A DNA stretch of 8,294 nucleotides from Gemmatimonadota bacterium (lineage in GTDB: Bacteria > Orphanbacterota > Orphanbacteria > Orphanbacterales > Orphanbacteraceae): contig JABDJQ010000385.1 of NCBI GenBank assembly GCA_013002425.1, positions 1 through 8,294 of the forward strand. The letters are read 5' to 3'. The notes beneath the pieces are model-generated. The model was given only the letters and a program-made list of their open reading frames with translations. It was not told where the DNA came from and made no database searches. Both the position numbers and the translations under genes were made by a program. Below, in pieces: positions 1 to 5,388 of the stretch. Each line of letters begins with the position of its first letter. The first letter of the stretch is position 1.

Positions 1-90
1 GCGGGTGGCGCGCCCGACGGGGACCCCTGCCGAGCCTGCCGAGGCAGGGGTGGCCGGGCGCGACAGGACCCGCGGAAAAAGCGGTCCCCG
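1..90. other. Nested GC-rich inverted repeats
   Basis: Several perfect inverted repeats nest here. ACCCCTGCC at 23-31 pairs with GGCAGGGGT at 43-51. CGCGCCCG at 9-16 pairs with CGGGCGCG at 55-62 around it. GCGGGT at 1-6 could pair with ACCCGC at 68-73. A second hairpin pairs GGACC at 66-70 with GGTCC at 83-87, using a bulged C71 and an A-rich loop at 74-80, so it competes with the outermost arm. No T-run follows, so this is not a standard intrinsic terminator. It may be the end of an upstream transcription unit, a dispersed palindromic repeat or a structured RNA. The left edge is cut by the window. Confidence 0.5.
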
Positions 91-100
91 CACAGGATCT

Positions 101-155
101 TGTGTCCGCGCGCACTTTTATTCGCAACTTCTCCCCGCCCCCGCGGATAAGAGGG
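101..155 (+). promoter_or_regulatory. Promoter-like block, copy A (upstream of TPR chaperone gene)
   Basis: The block has TGTGTCCGCG at 101-110, TTTT at 116-119, CGCAACT at 123-129 and GGATAAGA at 145-152, followed by GGG. The same order and near-identical spacing recur at 8007-8062. The distance between CGCAACT and GGATAAGA (15 bases here, 16 in the other copy) suits a -35/-10 pair. The -35-like element is not TTGACA. GCAA-N15-GCGGATAA loosely resembles the flagellar sigma-28 pattern, and the AAC core recalls ECF-sigma -35 boxes, so an alternative sigma factor or an activator is plausible. The sigma class is inference. The start site would fall near 156-160, giving a leader of about 140 bases. 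Confidence 0.5.
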
Positions 156-295
156 TGAGTCGCGTGGGACGGCAGCTTTGATGATTCCTGAACATCAGGG
201 GTCTCGCGCGGCTCATTTATCGGATTCGAACGGCGGAACGGCGGCATCGCCTCCGCCGCGCGCATAGTCAACACTCTTGGAAGGAGCGAAGAAGC
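156..295 (+). promoter_or_regulatory. Structured 5' leader and ribosome binding site of the TPR gene
   Basis: This non-coding leader holds a small hairpin, CCTGA at 187-191 with TCAGG at 195-199. A larger one pairs CGGCGGA at 231-237 with TCCGCCG at 252-258 and has an inner GGCG/CGCC pairing at 240-243/248-251. The ribosome binding site GGAAGGAG at 279-286 sits nine bases before the ATG at 296 and lies outside the hairpins, so the leader need not block translation. An ATG at 181 opens a short reading frame ending at a TAG near 265, but it has no good ribosome binding site. Confidence 0.45.
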
Positions 296-925
296 ATGGC
301 CAGCGAAACGAACGAGCCGAAGAGCACGAACGAAGTCACGACGAGCGAAACTACGACGAACGAAACGACGAACGAAGCGCAGGAAGCGCCCGCAGTCACG
401 GACGCGGACGCGTGCTCCGTCGAGGAGATCGAAGAGGCGATCAAGGGCTTCCTGACGGGCGATCTGACGCTCGCCCAGCTCGAAGGGCTTACGGCCGAGG
501 ACCTCTACGCGATGGCGGACGTCGGGTACGATCTACTCGAAGAGGGCCGCGTCGACGATGCGCGGAAGGTTTTCGAGGGACTGAACGTCTACAATCCGTT
601 CGGTCCGTACTTCCATTCGGTTCTCGGGTCGATCTATCAGAAGCTCGGCATGCCCGATGAATCGCTTCGCCACTACGAATCGGCCGTGGAGCTCTTTCCC
701 GAGGACATTCATTCGTGGACGAACGCCGGCGAGCTCATGCTCGAACTGAGCGCGAAGTACGCGGACGAGAACGAAGAGGTCTCGCAGAAGCTGTTCCATG
801 AAGCGCTTTGCGCGCTGGAACGCGCGGTGGAACTCGACCCCGAATGCGAAAGCGCCGCCGCGCTCAGGGCCCGCGCCCTGATCGGGGTCGTCGTGAGCGC
901 GTTCGAGGCGCGGAAGGCTTCGTAA
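296..925 (+). CDS. SycD/LcrH-like TPR protein (type III secretion chaperone-like)
   Basis: This 209-residue acidic protein lacks a signal peptide and membrane segments, so it is probably cytoplasmic. Residues 1-34 are low complexity, rich in Thr, Asn and Glu, with four TNE tripeptides (5-7, 11-13, 21-23, 25-27). Residues 62-136 resemble the core of SycD/LcrH chaperones: a 'LYAMADVGYDLLEEGRVDDA' helix pair, then KVFEGLNVYNP, LGSIYQKLG and SLRHYESAVELFPED. Further TPR-like helices follow, ending ALERAVELDPE near 172-183. SycD proteins bind the hydrophobic translocators of type III secretion systems and hold them soluble; they are usually about 160-170 residues, so the N-terminal tail is additional. 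No secretion gene is visible nearby except possibly the truncated last gene, which shares the upstream promoter-like block. A generic TPR adaptor is the alternative. The start is set by GGAAGGAG nine bases upstream. Confidence 0.75.
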   Translation: MASETNEPKSTNEVTTSETTTNETTNEAQEAPAVTDADACSVEEIEEAIKGFLTGDLTLAQLEGLTAEDLYAMADVGYDLLEEGRVDDARKVFEGLNVYNPFGPYFHSVLGSIYQKLGMPDESLRHYESAVELFPEDIHSWTNAGELMLELSAKYADENEEVSQKLFHEALCALERAVELDPECESAAALRARALIGVVVSAFEARKAS

Positions 926-971
926 GCGATTCGACCGAACAGACCCTGCGGCGAGAACCCCCGCCGCGTTA

Positions 972-1014
972 CGGGCCCGGACGCCACACGGTATCCGGGC
1001 CCGGCTTCTTTTCC
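972..1014 (+). terminator. Intrinsic terminator after the TPR gene
   Basis: CGGGCCCGGA at 972-981 pairs perfectly with TCCGGGCCCG at 994-1003, giving a ten-base-pair stem around a 12-base loop. A T-rich tail (CTTCTTTTCC, 1005-1014) follows. It lies 47 bases past the stop codon at 925, so the chaperone-like gene is probably transcribed on its own and not with the membrane protein gene downstream. Confidence 0.8.
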
Positions 1015-1037
1015 TGCGGGCCCGATCACGCTACAAT
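1009..1037 (+). promoter_or_regulatory. Probable promoter giving a leaderless mRNA
   Basis: TACAAT at 1032-1037 matches the -10 consensus TATAAT at five of six positions. A weak -35 candidate, TTTTCC at 1009-1014, lies 17 bases upstream and overlaps the terminator tail. The ATG at 1044 starts only six bases after the -10 box, where transcription itself should begin. No Shine-Dalgarno sequence precedes that ATG (CAATGCGCCC). Together these suggest a leaderless transcript. The -35 match is poor, so this rests mainly on the -10 box and its spacing. Confidence 0.5.
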
Positions 1038-1043
1038 GCGCCC

Positions 1044-2393
1044 ATGTCCGGGATGCGCACATTACTGCTGTACGGAATTCTCTTCGTTCTGCTTACGCTG
1101 AGTTTCGTTCGCAATCAGTGGGGGGTCGTCGAGACCTCGTGGTTTTACAAACATCAGCTGTATGCCGAATCACTCGTCTTCGGGCGGATCGTGAAAGCGA
1201 ACCAGGACGGCTTCTTCTCCTCGGGCATGTTACCCGGCTGGGTCGGTCCCGTGCCCGAGTCGGAGGAAGTCAAGTACTGGCAGTACGAAGCCTACAAGGA
1301 CGACCTCCCGTTCGAAACATACGAGCCGTACCGGTCGCATCCGTCGTGGCACGTGGCCGCGTTCGTGTTTCTGGACGCCGTTTCCCCCTTCTCGAAAGAG
1401 CGGAACATCCCGGTCTTTCATCTCGTGAACAGCATGATGCTGGCATGCACTCTTCTGCTGTTCGTGGGGCTGGTGGCCCGTGAAATCGGAAAGGCCGCCG
1501 GTATCCTCGTATTTCTTTCGATCCTGTTTTCGCCATGGATCACGGTCTTTTCGTGGAACAGCTGGTGGGTTCTGTGGGCGTACTTCGTTCCGTTCTTCGC
1601 CTGCTGGTATCTTGTCCGCGGCGGCGCTCCTGCGCTGAAACGCGTGGCGCTCTGGATCTTCGCGGCGGCGCTCTTCAAGTGCGTGATGACGGGATACGAA
1701 TACGTCACGACGGCATACGGCATGATGCTGGTTCCGATGGCGTACTTCGCCGCGAAAGATCGCTGGGGGTGGGGCGCCTGGACGAAGCGTGTCTTCACCG
1801 CGGCGGGGGTCTCCGTCGTGGCTACGCTCGTGAGCATGGCGATCCTCGTGACTGAAAACGCGAGCGAATCGGGATCGCTCCGAACGGGCGTCGATCACAT
1901 CGTCGAGACCGTGGCGCGCCGCGCGTACGGATCGGATACGGCGAAGTACACGAACTTTCCCGGACCGAAAGCGCAGAAGATGATCGAGAGCCTCGAGGCG
2001 AGCACGTGGGAAACGGTCGTGCCCTATTTCGGAGGAGTCGCCTACGATTTTTCGGAGATGCTGGGGCCGGCCTTTTCGTGGACGAAGGCCCCGTTCGGCG
2101 CCGTCGTTCTGCTGGCCCTCGCCCTGACGCTCGCTACGTTTTTTACCGGGCGCCTGCGGGAGGACCGCCGGGCCGTCGCGATGGCGGCCGCAGTCTGGTG
2201 GGGGTTCGTTTCGTCGATTTCGTGGCTCGTGCTTTTCAAGGCGCACTCCCACGTTCATTATCATATCAATTACATCGTCTGGCACCTTCCGTTCGTCATG
2301 TTCGTCTTCGCGCAGCTGGGCTGCGTTCTGCAGGGAGCAATGGCGAACCGGCGGGCGCCGGATAGCGAGACACGAGAACGGCGAGCGTCCTGA
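1044..2393 (+). CDS. Polytopic inner-membrane protein of unknown function (possibly GT-C-like)
   Basis: This 449-residue protein has about ten hydrophobic segments: roughly 5-22, 103-113, 126-146, 150-168, 171-191, 199-215, 221-236, 250-270, 350-369, 378-397 and 408-430. A long hydrophilic stretch rich in aromatic and acidic residues (about 24-100) follows the first helix and should be periplasmic; a second soluble loop spans about 271-348. Between the last two helices, residues 401-407 read HSHVHYH, four alternating histidines. The layout (an anchor helix, a large first loop, many helices, a soluble insert) recalls GT-C glycosyltransferases and cell-envelope polysaccharide proteins, but no defining motif is clear, so no function is assigned. 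The start at 1044 is supported by the TACAAT box six bases upstream; ATG 1053 is an alternative. The Arg-rich tail (436-449) is probably cytoplasmic. It is probably the first gene of a five-gene operon; the next gene begins 33 bases after its stop. Confidence 0.8.
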   Translation: MSGMRTLLLYGILFVLLTLSFVRNQWGVVETSWFYKHQLYAESLVFGRIVKANQDGFFSSGMLPGWVGPVPESEEVKYWQYEAYKDDLPFETYEPYRSHPSWHVAAFVFLDAVSPFSKERNIPVFHLVNSMMLACTLLLFVGLVAREIGKAAGILVFLSILFSPWITVFSWNSWWVLWAYFVPFFACWYLVRGGAPALKRVALWIFAAALFKCVMTGYEYVTTAYGMMLVPMAYFAAKDRWGWGAWTKRVFTAAGVSVVATLVSMAILVTENASESGSLRTGVDHIVETVARRAYGSDTAKYTNFPGPKAQKMIESLEASTWETVVPYFGGVAYDFSEMLGPAFSWTKAPFGAVVLLALALTLATFFTGRLREDRRAVAMAAAVWWGFVSSISWLVLFKAHSHVHYHINYIVWHLPFVMFVFAQLGCVLQGAMANRRAPDSETRERRAS

Positions 2394-2426
2394 GGGCGCG
2401 CGCTACAGGAACCAAAGGAGAAGACA

Positions 2427-2852
2427 ATGTCGAAAGAGGATCTGATCAAGGCGCTGAATGACGACCTGGCCTCCGAACTGAGCGCCATCGCCCAGTACAT
2501 CACGTACGCGGCGAAAGCGACCGGACCGTATCGTCCGCAGCTGGCGCAGTTCTTTCTCGAGGAAGTGACCGACGAGCAGTTGCATGCGCAGTTTCTGGCG
2601 AACAAGATCGTGGCGCTCGGCGGCGAGCCGACGACCGTCGCCAAGCCGGTGGAGAAAGCGGCCGACAACAAAGCCATGCTGGAGGCGATTCTGCGCGCGG
2701 AGCGGACCGCAATGGCGGGTTACACGGAACGGGCGAAGCAGGCCGACGCATTCGGCGACAAGGGTCTGGCGGTGCAGCTCGAGGACATGGTCCGCGACGA
2801 GAGCAATCACGCGGAAGAGACGGAGCGAATGCTGCGCGACTGGCCGCTTTAG
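2427..2852 (+). CDS. Ferritin-like di-iron four-helix protein
   Basis: This 141-residue protein has the helical pattern of the ferritin-like superfamily and a complete di-iron ligand set: Glu17 in helix A (ASELSAIAQY), Glu50 and His53 in helix B (DEQLHA), Glu92 in helix C (RAERTAMAGY), and Glu125 and His128 in helix D (RDESNHAEE). The two E-x-x-H motifs on helices B and D are the classic signature shared by bacterioferritins, rubrerythrins and related oxidases. There is no C-terminal rubredoxin-like Cys pair as in rubrerythrin, and the protein is somewhat shorter than typical bacterioferritin (about 155-160 residues). Iron storage/ferroxidase activity or peroxide scavenging is likely; a DNA-binding Dps role is less likely because Dps places its ligands differently. 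It should be cytoplasmic. The ribosome binding site AAAGGAG at 2414-2420 is six bases before ATG. It lies inside the putative stress operon, between the membrane protein and the AlkD-like gene. Confidence 0.85.
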   Translation: MSKEDLIKALNDDLASELSAIAQYITYAAKATGPYRPQLAQFFLEEVTDEQLHAQFLANKIVALGGEPTTVAKPVEKAADNKAMLEAILRAERTAMAGYTERAKQADAFGDKGLAVQLEDMVRDESNHAEETERMLRDWPL

Positions 2853-2878
2853 GGGGAGCACTCCGGAGGGGAGAGCAT

Positions 2879-3574
2879 ATGACGAAGAAGGAAGTGGTCG
2901 GCCGGCTGAAAGCGCTCGGCACGGCGCAGAACAGAAAAGTGTACGGACGGCACGGCGTGACCGGCCCCATGTTCGGTGTCAGTTACGCTGACATCGGCAA
3001 GCTCGCGAAGAAGATCAAGGTCGACCAGGCCCTCGCCGAATCGCTCTGGGCAACCGGGAATCATGATGCGCGGATTCTGGCGACCTACATCGCCGACCCG
3101 TCCGCGATGAAATCGGGCCAGATCGACGCGTGGGCGAAAGACCTCGACAGCTACGTAATTGCAGGCGCTTTCTCGAAGCTCGTCGCGCGCACTCCGTTCG
3201 CGGAAAAGAAAGCGGAGAAATGGTCGCGCGCCCGATCGGAGTGGCTGGGCCAGGCCGGCTGGGATCTCGTTGCCTCCCTTGCGCTGGGCGACGCGCCGAA
3301 ACCGAACGCGTGGTTCGAAGAGAAACTGCGCGTGATCGAGAGCGAGGTTCACAGGCGGCCGAATCGCACACGCTATTCGATGAACACCGCGCTGATCGGA
3401 ATCGGTGTGCGAAACGCGAGCCTCGAGAAGAAGGCGGTTGCGGCGGCGAAGCGCATCGGCGCGATCGAAGTCGATCACGGGGAAACGAGTTGCACCACGC
3501 CGGATGCAGTGGCTTACATCCGAAAAACGCTGGCGCACAGGAAGACGCGGGCGCAAAAGAAGGGGCGTGCGTGA
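2879..3574 (+). CDS. AlkD-like HEAT-repeat protein (DNA alkylation repair family)
   Basis: This 231-residue, very basic protein matches the DNA_alkylation/AlkD-like family, all-helical HEAT-like repeats that wrap DNA and, in AlkD, excise alkylated bases. Recognisable parts are an N-terminal helix followed by GVSYADIGKLAKKI (33-46), the HDARILATYIADP repeat (62-74), DLDSYVIAGAFSKLVAR (88-104), RYSMNTALIGIG (165-176) and the C-terminal VDHGETSCTTPDAVAYI segment (198-214) typical of one bacterial subgroup. The region aligning with AlkD's catalytic W-x-x-x-D reads SYVIAGAF, with Tyr instead of Trp and no Asp, so glycosylase activity is uncertain. DNA-binding or damage recognition without catalysis is an alternative. 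The ribosome binding site GGAGGGGA at 2865-2872 precedes ATG by six bases. The Lys/Arg-rich tail (221-230) could bind nucleic acid. It is 26 bases downstream of the ferritin-like gene and one base upstream of the next. Confidence 0.8.
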   Translation: MTKKEVVGRLKALGTAQNRKVYGRHGVTGPMFGVSYADIGKLAKKIKVDQALAESLWATGNHDARILATYIADPSAMKSGQIDAWAKDLDSYVIAGAFSKLVARTPFAEKKAEKWSRARSEWLGQAGWDLVASLALGDAPKPNAWFEEKLRVIESEVHRRPNRTRYSMNTALIGIGVRNASLEKKAVAAAKRIGAIEVDHGETSCTTPDAVAYIRKTLAHRKTRAQKKGRA

Positions 3575-3575
3575 C

Positions 3576-3971
3576 ATGAAGAAGCGAGTGACGGGAATCG
3601 GCGGCGTCTTCTTTCGTGCGAAGGATCCGAAAGCGCTGCGCACGTGGTACCGGGACCACCTCGGGATCGACGCCGGCGATTACGGCAAGACGTTCGAGTG
3701 GCGCGAATCCGAAGACGCGGAAAAGAAGGGGCACACGGTCTGGAATCCGTTCCCCGAAAAGACCGACTATTTCGATCCGAGCGCGAAGGAACTCATGATC
3801 AACTACCGCGTGGAAGATCTGCATGGGCTGCTCGACGTGCTTCGTAAAGAGGGCGTCGAGGTCGTCGGTGATGTGCAGGAGGAAGAGTACGGAAAGTTCG
3901 GCTGGATCATGGACCTCGAAGGGAACAAGGTCGAACTGTGGGAGCCCCCCGAAACGTTTCCTTCGGAGTAG
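3576..3971 (+). CDS. Single-domain VOC (glyoxalase/dioxygenase fold) protein
   Basis: This 131-residue protein has one vicinal-oxygen-chelate domain made of two beta-alpha-beta-beta-beta modules. The first begins TGIGGVFFRAKDPKALRTWYRDHLGI (6-31); the second covers LMINYRVEDLHGLLDVLRKEGVEVV (73-97) and ends YGKFGWIMDLEGNKVELWEPP (105-125). Glu120 in GNKVELWEP sits at the usual C-terminal metal-ligand position. The first-strand position that carries His in glyoxalase I is Gly or Val here, so it is not a canonical glyoxalase I and may bind metal incompletely or not at all. The substrate is unknown; members act in aldehyde detoxification, extradiol cleavage and antibiotic sequestration. The start codon ATG at 3576 lies one base after the AlkD-like stop codon; AAGGGG at about 3560-3565 serves as ribosome binding site. 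An upstream in-frame extension is ruled out because it would be coded inside the AlkD-like gene with Arg-rich, family-unlike sequence. Confidence 0.85.
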   Translation: MKKRVTGIGGVFFRAKDPKALRTWYRDHLGIDAGDYGKTFEWRESEDAEKKGHTVWNPFPEKTDYFDPSAKELMINYRVEDLHGLLDVLRKEGVEVVGDVQEEEYGKFGWIMDLEGNKVELWEPPETFPSE

Positions 3972-3974
3972 CGC

Positions 3975-4694
3975 ATGATGCCCGCGCAATTCGGCCATCG
4001 TTTTCGCGCCATGACACTGGCCGCGCCCGATCCCGGGGCGCTTGCTGTGTTTTACAGCGAGACGCTCGGTCTTCCCGTGCGCGTCGAAGGCGAGATCGCA
4101 ATCGTGAGCGCCGGGTCGAACGAACTGCGTTTCGAGCGCGGCGCCGGCGCCCCGTTCTATCACTTCGCGTTCAACATACGGCCGCTCCGGCTGGAAGACG
4201 CGCGCGCATGGCTCGCGGAGCGCGTGACCCTGCTTCGCTACGCGGAGACCGGCGAAGAGGTCGTCGCGTTTCCGAGCTGGAACGCCCATTCGGTCTACTT
4301 CCACGATCCGGCCGGTAACATCGTCGAGTTCATCGCCCGTCACGACTTGAAGGTCGGGCAAGCCCCGAACGACCCGGCCGACTCTCCGTTCGGCGCCGCC
4401 GATATTCTCGGTCTCAGCGAAATCGCGCTCGTCGTGGACGATGTCCGCGAAACGGTGCGCGCGATTCGCGAAGCGTTCGGTCTTGCGGTTTATGGCGGGG
4501 ATGAAGGCGACGAGGTCTTCACGGCGATGGGAGACGAGCGCGGCCTCGTTCTCGCGATCAGAAACGACTGGCCGTGGCTGCCCGAAAAGACGCGGCTCGC
4601 GGAAGCCCATCCCGTGCGGCTCGAGATCGAGAGTTCCGCGACGGCTCCGCCGGGAACCGTGTGGCGCTTCGCATGCTATGAGATCCGCGCCTGA
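3975..4694 (+). CDS. Two-domain VOC family protein
   Basis: This 239-residue protein holds two VOC modules. Domain 1 (about 9-123) includes FRAMTLAAPDPGALAVFYSETLGLPV (10-35), YHFAFNI (62-68) with His63, and VYFHDPAGNIVEFIAR (107-122) with Glu118, giving two likely metal ligands. Domain 2 (about 145-235) starts ILGLSEIALVVDDVRETVRAIREAFGLAV but lacks a GN-x-x-E-type ending, so it may be structural. Two linked modules on one chain are common in extradiol dioxygenases and glyoxalase-like proteins. The substrate cannot be told; the protein is probably cytoplasmic. ATG at 3975 begins four bases after the preceding stop (3971), with TCGGAG just upstream serving as ribosome binding site, so translational coupling to the smaller VOC gene is likely. 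This is the last gene of the operon: a terminator follows 34 bases later. The two adjacent VOC proteins share only the fold in what I can see and do not look like a recent duplication. Confidence 0.8.
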   Translation: MMPAQFGHRFRAMTLAAPDPGALAVFYSETLGLPVRVEGEIAIVSAGSNELRFERGAGAPFYHFAFNIRPLRLEDARAWLAERVTLLRYAETGEEVVAFPSWNAHSVYFHDPAGNIVEFIARHDLKVGQAPNDPADSPFGAADILGLSEIALVVDDVRETVRAIREAFGLAVYGGDEGDEVFTAMGDERGLVLAIRNDWPWLPEKTRLAEAHPVRLEIESSATAPPGTVWRFACYEIRA

Positions 4695-4721
4695 CGTCGG
4701 AGCGATTACGAGGCAGCAACG

Positions 4722-4763
4722 AAAAAAGCCCGCCGATACGTTCGGCGGGCCTTTCCATTTTTT
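4722..4763. terminator. Bidirectional intrinsic terminator between convergent units
   Basis: GCCCGCCGA at 4728-4736 pairs perfectly with TCGGCGGGC at 4742-4750 around a five-base loop. Six A residues (4722-4727) precede the stem and act as a T6 tract for the minus strand, immediately after its stem, so it is a strong terminator for mscL. On the plus strand the stem is followed by CTTTCC and then T6 at 4758-4763, a looser tail ending the VOC operon. It lies 34 bases from the operon stop and 29 bases from the mscL stop. Confidence 0.88.
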
Positions 4764-4779
4764 CGCGTACTGTTCTGCG

Positions 4780-5178
4780 CTATTTGCGGAGCGCGTCGCG
4801 GATCTCCGTCAGCAGCACTTCTTCCTTCGAAGGCGCGGGCGGCGCGGCCGGCGCGGCTTCTTCTTTCTTCTTCATGCTGTTCATGGCTCTGATGACCATG
4901 AAGATCGCGAACGCTATGATCACGAAATCGACTACGGTCTGTATGAACAGGCCGTAGTTCATCGTAACGGCTTCGGCATCCGCGGTGGCTTCCTGCAGCA
5001 CGACGGCCAGCTTCGAGAAGTCCGTGCCTCCCATGGCGAGGCCGATCGGCGGCATCAGAACATCCTTTACGAATGAACTGACGATCTTTCCGAACGCGCC
5101 GCCGATTACGATACCGACCGCCATATCGACGACGTTTCCACGCATTGCAAAGTCTTTGAATTCTTTCATCATCGACAT
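4780..5178 (-). CDS. mscL: Large-conductance mechanosensitive channel MscL
   Basis: MscL is a homopentameric inner-membrane channel that opens under high membrane tension to release solutes during hypo-osmotic shock. The 132-residue product begins MSMMKEFKDFAMRGNVVDMAVGIVIGGAFGKIV, an unmistakable MscL N-terminus: the amphipathic N-terminal helix, then TM1 (about 17-45) with the glycine-rich gate and the KDVLMPPIG motif (38-46). A periplasmic loop (about 47-74) precedes TM2 (about 75-98, IQTVVDFVIIAFAIFMVIRAMN). A KKKEE charged cluster (103-107), an Ala/Pro linker and a C-terminal helical bundle segment (EEVLLTEIRDALRK) follow. Length is normal for the family. I placed the start at 5178 because AGGAGGA (5192-5186 on the minus strand) is seven bases upstream and the family begins here; upstream in-frame codons add family-unlike sequence. 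The gene is convergent with the VOC operon and shares its terminator. Confidence 0.97.
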   Translation of the reverse strand: MSMMKEFKDFAMRGNVVDMAVGIVIGGAFGKIVSSFVKDVLMPPIGLAMGGTDFSKLAVVLQEATADAEAVTMNYGLFIQTVVDFVIIAFAIFMVIRAMNSMKKKEEAAPAAPPAPSKEEVLLTEIRDALRK

Positions 5179-5388
5179 TGGTGGGTCCTCCTGACTGTTA
5201 CAAAAAAATAGGTTACCCCCTGGGGCAGAAAGAGAGTAGGCGAAGCGCGGGCGACGGAGCAACGAAATTTACGCGTGAAATCGGAAGGCGCGATCATTCG
5301 CAAACCGGTTTCCGCTCAAACTGTAATTGGCGGGGGCGCGAGAGCGTGCGCGCGCGCGAGACGCGCGATCTCGATGTGTCGAGGGCCG
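5179..5388. other. Intergenic region upstream of mscL, with palindromes
   Basis: This 210-base non-coding region lies between the LA_2272-type gene and mscL, both on the minus strand. It contains the mscL ribosome binding site, a T-rich stretch (the A7 of the plus strand at 5202-5208) and a CCCC-T-GGGG palindrome at 5217-5225. It also holds a perfect ten-base palindrome AAACCGGTTT at 5302-5311, a small hairpin CTCGA/TCGAG (5370-5374/5379-5383) and a 15-base alternating GC tract at 5344-5358. No convincing terminator with a T-run follows the LA_2272-type gene, and I could not assign a clear -35/-10 pair for mscL, so read-through between the two genes is possible. Confidence 0.4.

Noticed and set aside
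181..267. Short upstream open frame in the chaperone leader (ATG at 181)
   Set aside because: No Shine-Dalgarno sequence lies upstream and the product (28 residues) has no recognisable features, so it is probably chance.
1230..2285. Minus-strand open frame (351 codons) opposite the membrane protein gene
   Set aside because: The plus-strand product has clear transmembrane segments; the antisense product is Arg/His-rich and unlike any protein family I know.
3015..4610. Long minus-strand open frame (531 codons) opposite the AlkD-like and VOC genes
   Set aside because: It lies antisense to three well-recognised genes, is rich in Arg/Pro/His with no family resemblance, and has no convincing ribosome binding site. 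Long antisense frames are expected in GC-rich coding DNA.
3576..4694. Recent duplication of adjacent VOC genes
   Set aside because: The proteins share the fold but differ in length, domain number, ligand residues and sequence, so they look like distant paralogues.
5344..5358. Alternating GC tract (Z-DNA-prone)
   Set aside because: Fifteen bases of purine/pyrimidine alternation in GC-rich intergenic DNA is not unusual and has no linked feature.
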